A stretch of DNA of 64,000 nt from Clostridium hydrogenum (GCF_021432385.1 NZ_JAEACT010000002.1:248001-312000); one strand, 5' to 3'. Counted from the stretch's first letter, positions 46,427 through 55,664 are shown. Made by a program: numbers and translations. The notes: a model not told the origin generated them from the sequence alone.

Positions 46427-47173
46427 TTACATCGGACATTTATAACGGATCTTGCCTACACTTTTTTCTCCATACTCAATAGCTTCTTTTGGACATTTGC
46501 AAATACATGCCATGCAGTGAGTACATTCTTTGCCCCAAACAGGTTTGTTTCCTTTTAAATTGATATTGTTAAGTGAACATTCCTTTACACATATGCCACA
46601 TCCTACACATTTATCATCTACTGTAAACTTGTCTGCTTTTACTAAAAATGAATAAAAAATTGTATTTATAACAGAACTTTTGAGACAATCAATAAGGTTG
46701 CTCTGCCTATCAGTAAATACCTTTCCTTGCCGAACTATTTCTCCAATCTTACCAATTACAAGATTTGCATTTTCAATTATTTGTATTGCAACAGATTCAT
46801 CTGGTGCATCATACATAGCAATATAATTTTCTGGCATCACAATGCTAACTACCCCCATATATTTAAAGTTTTTTCTTTTACAGAGTCTTTTTATATACTT
46901 CTTAGCATTTCCTATACTTGTGCCGCAATTCATTATAAAATAGACATTCTTAGTACCTGTAAACCTTGTTTTGGCAATCCATTCCTCTACTAATCTTGGA
47001 ATTCTCCAGCAATAAGTTGGTACAACAAAAATTAATCTTCCAGTTGCATTTATTTCTGATATATTATTTTCCTTAATTCGCTTGTTAATTGAAACAAGTT
47101 TATCTCCTGTTAAATTAGCTATTTGTTTAGCAATATACCTACTATTTCCTGTTCCTGTAAAATATAAAATCAT
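46427..47173 (-). CDS. EFR1-family ferredoxin-flavodoxin fusion
   Basis: A 248-residue protein. The N-terminal flavodoxin fold has the FMN loop YFTGTGNSRYIAKQIA and VPTYCWRIPRLVEEWI. The C-terminus carries two [4Fe-4S] motifs (CVGCGICVKECS and CTHCMACICKCPKEAIEYG). It is an electron-transfer protein of clostridial type; partners are not known. The ATG follows GAAAGGAAAA. It lies 23 bp after the ArsR gene on the same strand. Confidence 0.9.
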   Translation of the reverse strand: MILYFTGTGNSRYIAKQIANLTGDKLVSINKRIKENNISEINATGRLIFVVPTYCWRIPRLVEEWIAKTRFTGTKNVYFIMNCGTSIGNAKKYIKRLCKRKNFKYMGVVSIVMPENYIAMYDAPDESVAIQIIENANLVIGKIGEIVRQGKVFTDRQSNLIDCLKSSVINTIFYSFLVKADKFTVDDKCVGCGICVKECSLNNINLKGNKPVWGKECTHCMACICKCPKEAIEYGEKSVGKIRYKCPM

Positions 47174-47196
47174 TGAAATTTTCCTTTCTTATCCTT

Positions 47197-47481
47197 TTAT
47201 TTTTCGCCACTTCTATCTGGTACAGTTCTCATAATCTCTTTTATATGTTTAAACAAATTAATAATTTTGTCAATTTCATTATCTACTGGATCAAGATAAT
47301 AATAAATACATGTACCTTCTTTTCTACACTTTACAATACCAGCATCTTTTAATATTTGTATATGGTGGGATACCGCTGATCTAGATAGATTGGTATTCGC
47401 AGCTATATCAATTGCTCTACTTCCGCTGCACTTCCATTTTAGCATAATGCATAAAATATATTGTCTTACTTCATCTCCCAT
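47197..47481 (-). CDS. ArsR-family regulator
   Basis: A 94-residue winged helix (GSRAIDIAANTNLSRSAVSHHIQILKDAGIVKCRKEGTCIYYYLD). The metal-site cysteine pair of ArsR/CadC type is absent from the recognition helix; a single Cys lies at the wing. It may sense redox or a small molecule. It is the first gene of an operon with EFR1. The start site is weak, and the ATG at 47481 is the only early one. Confidence 0.85.
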   Translation of the reverse strand: MGDEVRQYILCIMLKWKCSGSRAIDIAANTNLSRSAVSHHIQILKDAGIVKCRKEGTCIYYYLDPVDNEIDKIINLFKHIKEIMRTVPDRSGEK

Positions 47482-47490
47482 CTTAATACC

Positions 47491-47661
47491 TTATTTCTGT
47501 CCTAAACTAAATATGACTTCTGAATCAAAACGTATCCCATGGACATCTTTATATTCTTTAAGTTCAATAAATGCTGCTTCCTTAAATTTAACTATGCCAC
47601 CAGTACTTTCTATACGTTCGAATAATCCACGTGATGCATTTGTCCATTTTCTGCTACTCTG
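47491..47661 (-). pseudogene. C-terminal remnant of an unidentified gene
   Basis: After a TAA at the upstream end, 56 codons stay open (KWTNASRGLFERIESTGGIV, then KFKEAAFIELKEYKDVHGIR and a short tail) and stop just before the ArsR gene. A different frame upstream begins MSLEKFKRNDALEG. It reads like the end of an enzyme, but I cannot name the family. Beyond it (47700-47800) there is only a small palindrome, AAGATACACC/GGTATATCTT. Confidence 0.35.
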
Positions 47662-47844
47662 TTAAACGCCCCTTCTAAAGCATCATTCCTTTTAAACTTC
47701 TCTAAACTCATAAAAATGGCGGCTTTTCGCTTAAAAATAAAACAAAGATACACCAAATAGGTATATCTTCTCCGGAGGCGTCAAATGCCTCTATTTATAT
47801 TGCACTATATTTTTCTATCATTCTAAATAGTATTACTTGACTAT

Positions 47845-48105
47845 CTATTCTACATCAAAATCAATAAAGTACTTTTTCTCTGGTGTATGTATCGTAAGTG
47901 TCGCCAAATTGATATTGTCCTCTAAGATATCCACTCTGTATTCAAACATGATGTCGTCATTTTGCTTCTTTAGGAATAAGTAACTTCCTTCTTCTTGTTC
48001 CTCGGCCTCATTGCTTATTTCATCGTATATTTTTTCGCCACTAACTTCTCCAGAATATCCTGATTTTCTTATCTTTTCTTCTATTGCTTTAAAAAACTGC
48101 TTCAT
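47845..48105 (-). CDS. Small conserved protein of unknown function
   Basis: 86 residues, acidic, soluble, predicted alpha-beta (MKQFFKAIEEKIRKSGYSGE, then FEYRVDILEDNINLATLTIH). GAAAGAGAG precedes the ATG. No family is recognised. It is the last gene before att-like site 2 and could be cassette cargo. Confidence 0.6.
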   Translation of the reverse strand: MKQFFKAIEEKIRKSGYSGEVSGEKIYDEISNEAEEQEEGSYLFLKKQNDDIMFEYRVDILEDNINLATLTIHTPEKKYFIDFDVE

Positions 48106-48188
48106 ATTTTTTCTCTCTTTCTTTTTTTATATAAGTATATCATGTTTCTAAATAAAAGTAGTGCTAAGCATTATTAGTTAATGATTAG

Positions 48189-48229
48189 GGCTAAAACCGC
48201 ATTTGCTTATGATATGGTTCACCGTATCA
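48189..48229. other. rlmH-3'-end-like direct repeat, site 2 (att-like)
   Basis: The minus-strand reading is GGTGAACCATATCATAAGCA followed by AATGCGGTTTTAGCC. The first part equals the rlmH end (GAACCATACCACAAG) with only third-position changes. The AATGCGGTTTT that follows resembles the SCC attachment site of staphylococci as I remember it. A TACGG/CCATA dyad surrounds TGAA. Same orientation as rlmH. Confidence 0.65.
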
Positions 48230-48264
48230 GTTATAATGGATTTCCTTTTTTATTTCGCTTTGTA

Positions 48265-48945
48265 TTACTGCAAATTGCTCATTGTTTTTCCCTTACCAAC
48301 CAATCCCTCGAAGTCTTTAACAAAATCATCAACGGCTGATGTAATTGCTTGATTTTTCACTAATCCCTCAATGACATCTGGTGCAACTGTAGCTGCTCCG
48401 ATGCCATATTGGCATAATTCTAATATCTGCTGAGAATTTTTAAAACTTGCAGCTAATACTTCTGTCTTTAATCCATTGCTTTTGAAAATATCATGAAGGC
48501 TTTTAGCTACCTGAACACCATTATAGCCCATATTATCAATACGATTAACATAAGGTGCTGAATATGAAGCACCACATTTTGCAGCTAAAAATCCCTGCAT
48601 TGGTGTATAAATAGCTGTTGCTGTTACCAAAATACCTTCTTTTGTCAGCGCTTTCATAGCTTTAAAGCCTTCCGGAACAGATGGAATTTTTACATAAGTG
48701 GCTTTTCCAAGCTTTTCAACAATACAATGTGCATCTTCTATCATTCCTTTTGCATCTTTTGCTATAACCTGTACATGAAGCTCTGCTTTCTCCCCAATAA
48801 AGGAACGAATCTCCGTCAGTACATCGTATGGGCTTTTTCCAACCTTCGCTAAAATGGACGGATTCGTTGTTATCCCATCCACTGGGTAAAACTCATAAAT
48901 ATGTTTAATCAGATCAATGTGAGCATCATCAATAATTAATTTCAT
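48265..48945 (-). CDS. Fructose-6-phosphate aldolase / transaldolase-like (FSA type)
   Basis: A 226-residue TIM-barrel aldolase. The Schiff-base lysine lies in KATYVKIPSVPEG (about 86), the N-terminal strand in KLIIDDAHIDLIK, and the catalytic-site TTNPSILAK and NRIDNMG are in place. FSA enzymes join or split dihydroxyacetone-type donors and glyceraldehyde 3-phosphate. The ATG at 48945 follows AAAAGGAG. It starts 21 bp after the glycyl radical enzyme. In E. coli the same pairing (ybiW-fsaA, pflD-fsaB) cleaves 1-deoxyfructose 6-phosphate, which suggests that role here. Confidence 0.9.
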   Translation of the reverse strand: MKLIIDDAHIDLIKHIYEFYPVDGITTNPSILAKVGKSPYDVLTEIRSFIGEKAELHVQVIAKDAKGMIEDAHCIVEKLGKATYVKIPSVPEGFKAMKALTKEGILVTATAIYTPMQGFLAAKCGASYSAPYVNRIDNMGYNGVQVAKSLHDIFKSNGLKTEVLAASFKNSQQILELCQYGIGAATVAPDVIEGLVKNQAITSAVDDFVKDFEGLVGKGKTMSNLQ

Positions 48946-48966
48946 AGTTTTTCTCCTTTTCATTTT

Positions 48967-51372
48967 TTATAAAGTCTGCTCGGTACGTTCAATAATATCA
49001 TCCTGTGTTTTTTTAGATAGAATATTGAAAAATGCACTATAACCGGCAACACGTACAATTAAATCTCTGTGATTATAAGGATGTTTCTGTGCATCTATTA
49101 ATGTCTCTCTGCTAACTACATTAAATTGAACATGATACCCATGTAGCCTATTAAAAAACGTCCTTATGAGCATAGTAAGCTTTTCTTTATTTTCTTCTTT
49201 AGAAAGCATTTGTGGTGTCACCTTCTGATTTAAAAGCACACCGCCTGTAATTTCTTCCGTTGGAAGCTTAGCTACGCTCTTAAATACTGCAGTTGGACCA
49301 TTCTTATCTGCTGCATGGCTTGGAGAACATCCTTCTGCAAGAGGTTCACCTGACTTTCTTCCATCGGGTGTTGCCAAAGTACCAGCCCCCTGTGGAACAT
49401 TTGCCGAAATAGATGAAGTTCCAGCATAATAAACGCCACCGATTGGTCCTCTTCCATAACGTGTATTATGGTATTTTTTCATTTCATCAATATAAACGTT
49501 ATAAGCGTTTACTACCAGTTGATCTACATAATCATCATCATTTCCATATTTAGGGGCATCCTGAAGCAATGTACGGATTCGCTCATTTCTTTCTCCAGCA
49601 AAATTAGATTGCAATGCGTCCCAAAGCTCTGCTGGTGTTACCTTCTTATCTTCAAACACCACTTTTTTCATTGCTGCTAAACTATCAGCCAAATTTGCAA
49701 TACCTACCTGAAGGTCACTTATAAAATCGTATACGGCACCACCCTCTTTTATATTAAGACCGCGCTCAATGCAGTCATCTGTAAGAGCTGAGCAAAGAAT
49801 ATCTGCTGTATCCTGCTCCAATACCATATCGCAAGTAGCATCAATAATTGTACACTGACGGCACATCTCACGAATCACTTTATCCCAACATTCAAGAACC
49901 TGATTGAAACTAATAAAATCTTTAAAATGCCCAATGCCTTCACATAATTTTTCCCCAGAACTTGGATCTACACCATCATTCATAGCTATCAAAAGTGACT
50001 TTGGGAAGTTTATAAAACTCATACCAGTACAGCGGTATCCCCATTTTCCAGGTACAGCTGTCTCTACACATCCGATAGCACTATAATTGTAGGCATCTTC
50101 TATCTTTACACCTTTTTTAATAAAACTTGGTATAATTATTTCATCATTATTAAATGCTGGCATACCAAAACCACATCTGACAACTTCTATACATTCCTTC
50201 ATAAATTCATTGCTAAGTCCATGATGATATCTAACTGTAAGATTTGGCTGCGTAATATGGCATTTTGCAACGCTTTTTAAAATAAGCCAAGACATTTTAT
50301 TTGTTGCATCTTTTCCATCCGTAGTCTGACCTGCTACTGTTACATTCTGATACAAAGGAGAACCAGCTGAAAACTGTGTATGGCTCCAGGAACGAATTTT
50401 ATTTATTGTATAAGTTTTTAGCCAAAGATTACACATAAGTTCACATGCATCCTCTTCTCTAATAATCCCTGCTTTGAGGTCCGCCTCATAATACGGATTT
50501 AAGTATTGATCCATTCTGCCGTAGGATAAGCTGTGTCCATTGGATTCAATCTGCAAAATCAAGTGCATCATCCATAAACTCTGTACTGCCTCCCTAAAGT
50601 TGCTTGCAGGTTCATAAGGAACTCTTGTTAAAATATTGCTCATTTCAAGAAGTTCCAACTTTCGCTTTTCATCCGTCTCTTCTGCAGCCATCTTCTTTGC
50701 AACCTCAGAGTAGCGGTAAGCAAACTTTTTCACTGCCGCAACTACAATAAGTATCGCCCTATAGAAATAGCTCTTATGAATATTTTTATAATCTGTCAAA
50801 TCTAAAGCATCCAGCTTTTCTTTTGCTCTTTTTCCATAATCCTTTAATCCGACCTGCAGCATTTTTCCATAATCAACTGCACAGTGAGCATCACCAGATG
50901 TAATATTCCCTTCAGATTTAATAATTCCAAGATCATAGTATAGTTTTGAATGTGGTGGAAAAGCAGCTAGACCTCTATCAAGCAAAGTATTATGTTCCCA
51001 AAAAGGAGCAATATCTCGAAGTTTCTGCTTATTTTCCTCTGTAATATAAAATACATCTCCATCACGATGTTCAAATTCATCAAGTTCATCAATAACCCAT
51101 TTCATAGCATATTCCGGAAAAATCGGTGCGCTGCGGTTTGTAGATGCCTGATTTCCTGCTATCATTGTCTGTGGCTCAATAAAAATCGTCATTTTCTCAA
51201 GCACATTTTTTAGCATCAATGCTCTTTTTAATGCGAGCGGCTGATCTTGATTCTCCTTATAGGTCTCTGTTGTAAATATTGCACGTTCTACACATACCTG
51301 TGGTTTTGCATTCAATAATTCTTCACGGAAATTTTTCATTCTCGGTGTTAATTCTCCAAAATAGCTGTCCAT
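48967..51372 (-). CDS. Glycyl radical enzyme of the YbiW/PflD group
   Basis: An 801-residue radical enzyme. The catalytic cysteine motif is YSAIGCVETAVPGKWG (about residue 435) and the radical-bearing glycine is in RVAGYSAFF near the C-terminus. The Cys is followed by Val-Glu rather than the Cys-Cys of true pyruvate formate-lyase, so this is a dehydratase/lyase-type member. With an FSA aldolase and an activase beside it, the E. coli YbiW/PflD role (1,5-anhydrohexitol-6-phosphate ring opening) is the best guess; glycerol dehydratase is the main alternative. The ATG at 51372 follows GGGAGGG. Confidence 0.88.
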   Translation of the reverse strand: MDSYFGELTPRMKNFREELLNAKPQVCVERAIFTTETYKENQDQPLALKRALMLKNVLEKMTIFIEPQTMIAGNQASTNRSAPIFPEYAMKWVIDELDEFEHRDGDVFYITEENKQKLRDIAPFWEHNTLLDRGLAAFPPHSKLYYDLGIIKSEGNITSGDAHCAVDYGKMLQVGLKDYGKRAKEKLDALDLTDYKNIHKSYFYRAILIVVAAVKKFAYRYSEVAKKMAAEETDEKRKLELLEMSNILTRVPYEPASNFREAVQSLWMMHLILQIESNGHSLSYGRMDQYLNPYYEADLKAGIIREEDACELMCNLWLKTYTINKIRSWSHTQFSAGSPLYQNVTVAGQTTDGKDATNKMSWLILKSVAKCHITQPNLTVRYHHGLSNEFMKECIEVVRCGFGMPAFNNDEIIIPSFIKKGVKIEDAYNYSAIGCVETAVPGKWGYRCTGMSFINFPKSLLIAMNDGVDPSSGEKLCEGIGHFKDFISFNQVLECWDKVIREMCRQCTIIDATCDMVLEQDTADILCSALTDDCIERGLNIKEGGAVYDFISDLQVGIANLADSLAAMKKVVFEDKKVTPAELWDALQSNFAGERNERIRTLLQDAPKYGNDDDYVDQLVVNAYNVYIDEMKKYHNTRYGRGPIGGVYYAGTSSISANVPQGAGTLATPDGRKSGEPLAEGCSPSHAADKNGPTAVFKSVAKLPTEEITGGVLLNQKVTPQMLSKEENKEKLTMLIRTFFNRLHGYHVQFNVVSRETLIDAQKHPYNHRDLIVRVAGYSAFFNILSKKTQDDIIERTEQTL

Positions 51373-51424
51373 GTTTTTCCCTCCCATTACATTCGTAACT
51401 TATTAATATTTCGTTTGTAATTTT

Positions 51425-51453
51425 ATAATAATATTTTCTGTATTATTTGTCAA
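51425..51453 (-). promoter_or_regulatory. Promoter of the glycyl radical enzyme operon
   Basis: TTGACA (51448-51453), 17 bp, TATTAT (51425-51430) on the minus strand, about 50 bp before the start codon. Confidence 0.75.
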
Positions 51454-51480
51454 TATAATTTTGAATATAATTATATTTAG

Positions 51481-51492
51481 TTTCATTCGAAA
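51481..51492. promoter_or_regulatory. Candidate DeoR operator, site 1
   Basis: TTTCATTCGAAA in the divergent region between the glycyl radical enzyme and its activase. The same TTTCATTCGRAA occurs at 52531-52542 before the DeoR gene. Confidence 0.4.
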
Positions 51493-51579
51493 TAATTCGT
51501 CGTTTACATTTAAATGGCAGTATGTTAAGATAAACATATCAAATAAGAAGTCATATAAAAAAGAAGGGAATGGAAATAT

Positions 51580-52488
51580 ATGAATCAAACTTCTGAATCC
51601 GGTATTATTTTTAACATTCAAAAATTCAGCCTAAATGATGGACCAGGAATACGTACTGTTATTTTTTTCAAAGGCTGCCCTTTAAAATGTAAATGGTGTG
51701 CAAATCCAGAAAGCCAAAGTCCAAAAATTCAAATTTTACATGATAAAGAAAAATGCATAGGTTGTAAAAAATGTATAGCAATTTGTCCATCAAATGCAAT
51801 TTCTAATAAAAATAATGAAATCTTTATTGAAAACGGCCTTTGCTCAGGATGTGGAAACTGTGTGATAAGCTGTCCAGGACATGCATTAAAATCAGAGGGT
51901 GAAAATAAAACTGTCGCTGAAATTCTAAATACCTGCCTGCAGGACAAAGTTTTTTATGAAGAAAGCGGCGGAGGAATCACTCTTTCCGGAGGCGAAGCCC
52001 TCATGCATCCAGATTTCGCCATAGCAATTTTGAAATCATTAAAAAGCTATAACATTCACACAGCCATAGAAACAACAGGTTTTGCATCTCCAGAAACTTT
52101 TGACAAAGTAACTGATTATATTGATTTATTGCTTTTTGATATGAAGCATTGGAATGAAAAAAAACATATAGAAGGAACTGGCGTATCAAATAAACTGATT
52201 CTAGAAAACATGAAACGTGCTATTGCTTCTGGTAAAAAAGTTCTTCCAAGATTTCCTGTTATACCTGGATTCAACAACACCTTGGAAGATGCTCTGGGGT
52301 TTGTTCAGCGATTACATGAAGTAAATTCTAGCAAAGTGCAGCTACTTCCCTTTCACCAATTTGGCGAAAAAAAATATGATATGCTGGGAAAAGAGTATTT
52401 CTTTTCTAATACTCCGCCCTTGCATGAAGAAGACTTAGTGAAATTCCGCCAAATTTTTATTGACAATGAAATAGATGCTTTCTTTTGA
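51580..52488 (+). CDS. Glycyl radical enzyme activase (radical SAM)
   Basis: A 302-residue iron-sulfur protein. The radical-SAM cluster motif is FKGCPLKCKWCANPE (CxxxCxxC). Two further [4Fe-4S] sites follow at about 55-100 (CIGCKKCIAICPSNA; CSGCGNCVISCPGHA). The later ESGGGITLSGGEALMH is the SAM-binding GGE region. It abstracts hydrogen from the conserved glycine of the enzyme at 48967-51372. It is encoded divergently rather than downstream, which is less common. AAGGGA precedes the ATG by about 11 bases. Confidence 0.93.
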   Translation: MNQTSESGIIFNIQKFSLNDGPGIRTVIFFKGCPLKCKWCANPESQSPKIQILHDKEKCIGCKKCIAICPSNAISNKNNEIFIENGLCSGCGNCVISCPGHALKSEGENKTVAEILNTCLQDKVFYEESGGGITLSGGEALMHPDFAIAILKSLKSYNIHTAIETTGFASPETFDKVTDYIDLLLFDMKHWNEKKHIEGTGVSNKLILENMKRAIASGKKVLPRFPVIPGFNNTLEDALGFVQRLHEVNSSKVQLLPFHQFGEKKYDMLGKEYFFSNTPPLHEEDLVKFRQIFIDNEIDAFF

Positions 52489-52530
52489 TTAAATTTGCTG
52501 AAATATTTATATATAACTATAAATATTAGC

Positions 52531-52581
52531 TTTCATTCGGAACTAATATTTATTGAAAAAGCAATTATTTTCTGTTATAGT
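52531..52581 (+). promoter_or_regulatory. DeoR gene promoter with candidate operator
   Basis: TTGAAA (52553-52558), 17 bp, TATAGT (52576-52581). Upstream at 52531-52542 lies TTTCATTCGGAA, shared with the enzyme/activase intergenic region, so the regulator may control both units. Confidence 0.5.
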
Positions 52582-52613
52582 TTAGGCATATAAATAAGAT
52601 TGGAGTCATAAAG

Positions 52614-53360
52614 ATGAAAAACAGGTCACATAAAATATTGGAATTACTTACAAAAGAAAATAAAATGGAAGTGTCTTTGCTCGCAGAAAAATTAGGAGTA
52701 AGTCAGGTAACTGTAAGAAAAGATCTTGATAAGCTGGAAAGTAAGGGGATTATTAAACGTGAACATGGTATTGCCCTTCTCTGCAGCATGGATGATATTA
52801 ATGGCAGAATAGCTTATCATTATGAAAACAAACGAAAGATTGCAATAAGAGCAACAGAACTTATATCTGATGGTGATACTATCATGATAGAAAACGGAAG
52901 CTGCTGTGCCCTTTTCGCAGATGCTTTGACGGTTTTAAAAAAAGATTTGACCATCATTACAAACAGTGCTTTTATTGCTGATTATATTCGTGGAAAATCA
53001 AATTTTCAAGTTATATTATTGGGTGGAATTTACCAACAGGATTCTCAGGTTATGGTCGGTCCGATGATCCGCCAGTGCGCTGAAAATTTCTATGTTGACT
53101 TATTCTTCATCGGAACAGATGGTTATTCTCCCATAGTTGGTTTTACAAACCGTGATCAACTGCGTGCTCAAGCCGTCCGTGATATGTCTCTCCAAACCGA
53201 GCAGGTTGTAGTTTTAACAGAAAGCGAGAAATTCTGTAAACATGGCATTATTCCCTTAAATTTAAAAGATCATGTTAAAATGGTTATAACGGATGAACAA
53301 ATTCAGGAGCAAACTATCTTAGAACTTAGCAATCATAATATTCGTGTAATAACTGTTTAG
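52614..53360 (+). CDS. DeoR-family repressor
   Basis: A 248-residue sugar-phosphate-responsive repressor. The N-terminal HTH is LAEKLGVSQVTVRKDLDKLESKGIIKREHGIA. The C-terminal DeoRC sensor domain has IENGSCCALFADAL, TNSAFIADYI and FFIGTDGYSP. DeoR-type proteins release DNA on binding a phosphorylated sugar, which fits an anhydrosugar-phosphate or deoxyfructose-phosphate inducer. GGAG precedes the ATG. It lies 125 bp after the activase on the same strand. Confidence 0.92.
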   Translation: MKNRSHKILELLTKENKMEVSLLAEKLGVSQVTVRKDLDKLESKGIIKREHGIALLCSMDDINGRIAYHYENKRKIAIRATELISDGDTIMIENGSCCALFADALTVLKKDLTIITNSAFIADYIRGKSNFQVILLGGIYQQDSQVMVGPMIRQCAENFYVDLFFIGTDGYSPIVGFTNRDQLRAQAVRDMSLQTEQVVVLTESEKFCKHGIIPLNLKDHVKMVITDEQIQEQTILELSNHNIRVITV

Positions 53361-53448
53361 TATCAATAAAATGACTACTCAATTCAAACAACTCTTTTGT
53401 AATTATGCTATATTTATAAATTTTTCAATACCTCTTTCAATAAATAAA

Positions 53449-53489
53449 AAAAGCTTTAACTACATGTTATTGAGTCAGTTAAAGCTTTT
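53449..53489. terminator. Bidirectional terminator
   Basis: AAAAGCTTTAACT, 15 bases, AGTTAAAGCTTTT. It lies between the convergent DeoR and MBL genes. Confidence 0.75.
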
Positions 53490-53528
53490 AAATTATATAT
53501 TAAATCTATTCATGACCATAGAGCTAAT

Positions 53529-54539
53529 CTATTGTCTTACAGAAGTGACAGTTACATTATTAGATGAATCTTTAGTGAAGCGATACCACTTATGAGTTTC
53601 TGGTGAAACAAAACTAGTTGTCGTTCCTTTCAAGTTTCCTCGTTCAGCACATTGCTCAGCAATAGAGTTAAGATCGCTCATGCTAAATTTTTCTTGATGA
53701 TAAGGCACAGCTGCTTTAGGGTTAACAGAAGCTATGAAATCTCCAAGCATAGTAGCTACTGGATTTTCTCTGTTGCCAATATTCAATGCTGTTCCATCAC
53801 CTAAATTATTAGCAGCCATTTGATAGAACATTAAATCAGGATTAGTTCCTAAATAGTTATATTTTCTATATTCTGATGGTATTTGTCCACCCCAAATAAG
53901 TATAGTAAAGCCTTCTTTTGTGGTTATTTTATAGTTCAATATAATAGTACCTGTCTCGAAAAATTCAAATATAAAAGGATCAAATTGCCCCTCTTTGTTG
54001 AAATAAATTGGAATAGTTTTAGGATCTTTAAACATATTCTTTCTACTTGTGTGCTTACCTAAGAAAGTTTCAAGCGTGAAATCAGGAAATTCAAGTTTAT
54101 CATTGTTTGAAACACCTTGAACATTATAATTTATACTCATTATCCCATAGGCATAATTAAAAGAACTTATAGCTGATTCAGGCATGACAACTGGCACCAA
54201 TGGATATTTCTTTAGTACATATGGAAAGTCCCTGCTATGATCAAAGTGAGTATGTGTAAATAGTACATAATCACAACCATCAACAATATCAGCAGCAGTC
54301 TTCGTTTTGTCAAGTATATATTTATTGTCTACATTATGATAGTAAGGATCTATAACAATATTTTTACCATTTGGAAGTTTAATCTCATTGAAAGCATACC
54401 CATTCCATTTAATACGTACTGAAGGCATTGAATTTTCGTCCCAACTTGATGTACCCATATCTTTTTCAAGAATTGCAGAAGCCGTAACTTTTTGATTTTT
54501 ATTAATTATCTTGTTGGACGAGTTAATTTCATTTTTCAT
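53529..54539 (-). CDS. UlaG-like metallo-beta-lactamase-fold hydrolase
   Basis: A 336-residue MBL-fold protein. The metal motif is FTHTHFDHSRDF (about 92), the early strand VRIKWNGYAFNEI and DPYYHN are typical of the UlaG/YtnP side, and a late histidine is in AAVPYHQEKFS. No signal peptide is visible. UlaG itself opens the lactone of ascorbate 6-phosphate; the substrate here is unknown. AAGGAGG precedes the ATG. It is divergent from an AraC gene, beyond which lies a second MBL gene. Confidence 0.8.
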   Translation of the reverse strand: MKNEINSSNKIINKNQKVTASAILEKDMGTSSWDENSMPSVRIKWNGYAFNEIKLPNGKNIVIDPYYHNVDNKYILDKTKTAADIVDGCDYVLFTHTHFDHSRDFPYVLKKYPLVPVVMPESAISSFNYAYGIMSINYNVQGVSNNDKLEFPDFTLETFLGKHTSRKNMFKDPKTIPIYFNKEGQFDPFIFEFFETGTIILNYKITTKEGFTILIWGGQIPSEYRKYNYLGTNPDLMFYQMAANNLGDGTALNIGNRENPVATMLGDFIASVNPKAAVPYHQEKFSMSDLNSIAEQCAERGNLKGTTTSFVSPETHKWYRFTKDSSNNVTVTSVRQ

Positions 54540-54699
54540 ACAATAATCCTCCTTAACTTACTTTACATAAATTATCATTCTATTCATAATTATTTTTATT
54601 TATTAATTATATCGCTTTCACTTATACTTTTGTTAGATATGTTAAAATAGATCAAGATATCTATTTTAAATTTGATCTTACACTATCGTGGAGGTAAGT

Positions 54700-55530
54700 A
54701 TGTATATAAACAACTTATTTTTTCATCTTCACTACTGTAATTGTAGGCAACCTGGTGCAGAAGTGAAATATTCAAGTAAAATTAATAGAACAATTCAGCA
54801 TCATGAACTTATTTTAATTACCAGTGGTAAGGGACATATTAGAGATAAACATAAAAGCTATAAGCTTAAGGAAGGCACTTTGTTATATCTTTGTCCAAAT
54901 GTTCAGCACTCTATTTATGCTGATTCTGTAGAGCCTATTTGCTTTTTTTCGGTACATTTCAGTTGTGCAATTGTAGGATTTGATAATGATAAATGGAATA
55001 TTACTGGTAAAGTTGATACCTTGCCATTAGATTTCGTTCAAAATTTAAAGGACTATTATCTAGTTAATGATGTATTTAAGAAGTTAGCGGAAAACTGGAT
55101 GTCCAAACTCCCAAATTATGAATTCATATCAAAAACTTTATTTCAGAAATTACTATTTGAGATTTTTCAAAATATAAAAAATAATAACAATGACTATTCG
55201 TCCTCATTAAAGGTTGATAAAGTAATAGAGTATATGATCAATAATATAGATAAAAAAATTACTTTGACTGAATTATCTGAATTGGTGTGCTTGTCTCCTG
55301 CATATTTATCTAGAGTTTTTAAAGAAACTACTGGATATTCTGTGATAGAGTTTTTTAATAAGATAAAAGTTGATAAAGCCAAAGAGCTAATTATAGATGG
55401 CGATAAAAAAATAAAAGAAGTAGCTAAAATACTTGGCTTCACTGATGAATTTTACTTTAGCAGGATATTTAAAAAAATTGAGGGTATAAGTCCCCTAGAG
55501 TTTTATCATAAAAATGTCCATGGATATTAA
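54700..55530 (+). CDS. AraC-family regulator (cupin type)
   Basis: A 276-residue regulator. The cupin region (HHELILITSGKGHIRDKHKSYKLKEGTLLYL) is followed by two helix-turn-helix units in the last 95 residues (TLTELSELVCLSPAYLSRVFKETTGYSVIEFF; EVAKILGFTDEFYFSRIFKKIEG). The ATG at 54700 is preceded by GGAGG; a GTG at 54688 is in frame. It sits between two UlaG-like MBL genes and presumably controls them. Confidence 0.9.
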   Translation: MYINNLFFHLHYCNCRQPGAEVKYSSKINRTIQHHELILITSGKGHIRDKHKSYKLKEGTLLYLCPNVQHSIYADSVEPICFFSVHFSCAIVGFDNDKWNITGKVDTLPLDFVQNLKDYYLVNDVFKKLAENWMSKLPNYEFISKTLFQKLLFEIFQNIKNNNNDYSSSLKVDKVIEYMINNIDKKITLTELSELVCLSPAYLSRVFKETTGYSVIEFFNKIKVDKAKELIIDGDKKIKEVAKILGFTDEFYFSRIFKKIEGISPLEFYHKNVHGY

Positions 55531-55664
55531 AATTTTGCATGGAATAAAGACATTTTCATGATTATAATTAGCACATAATTATATATCATGGAGGTAAAAT
55601 ACTAGTTTATTTTAAAGTTTATAAAAAAATGAATACTTCGCTAGATTAAAGGAGGAAGATTTAA

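Noticed and set aside
48967..51372. Naming the glycyl radical enzyme pyruvate formate-lyase
   Set aside because: It lacks the Cys-Cys pair of PFL and has GCVE instead; its neighbours also point elsewhere.
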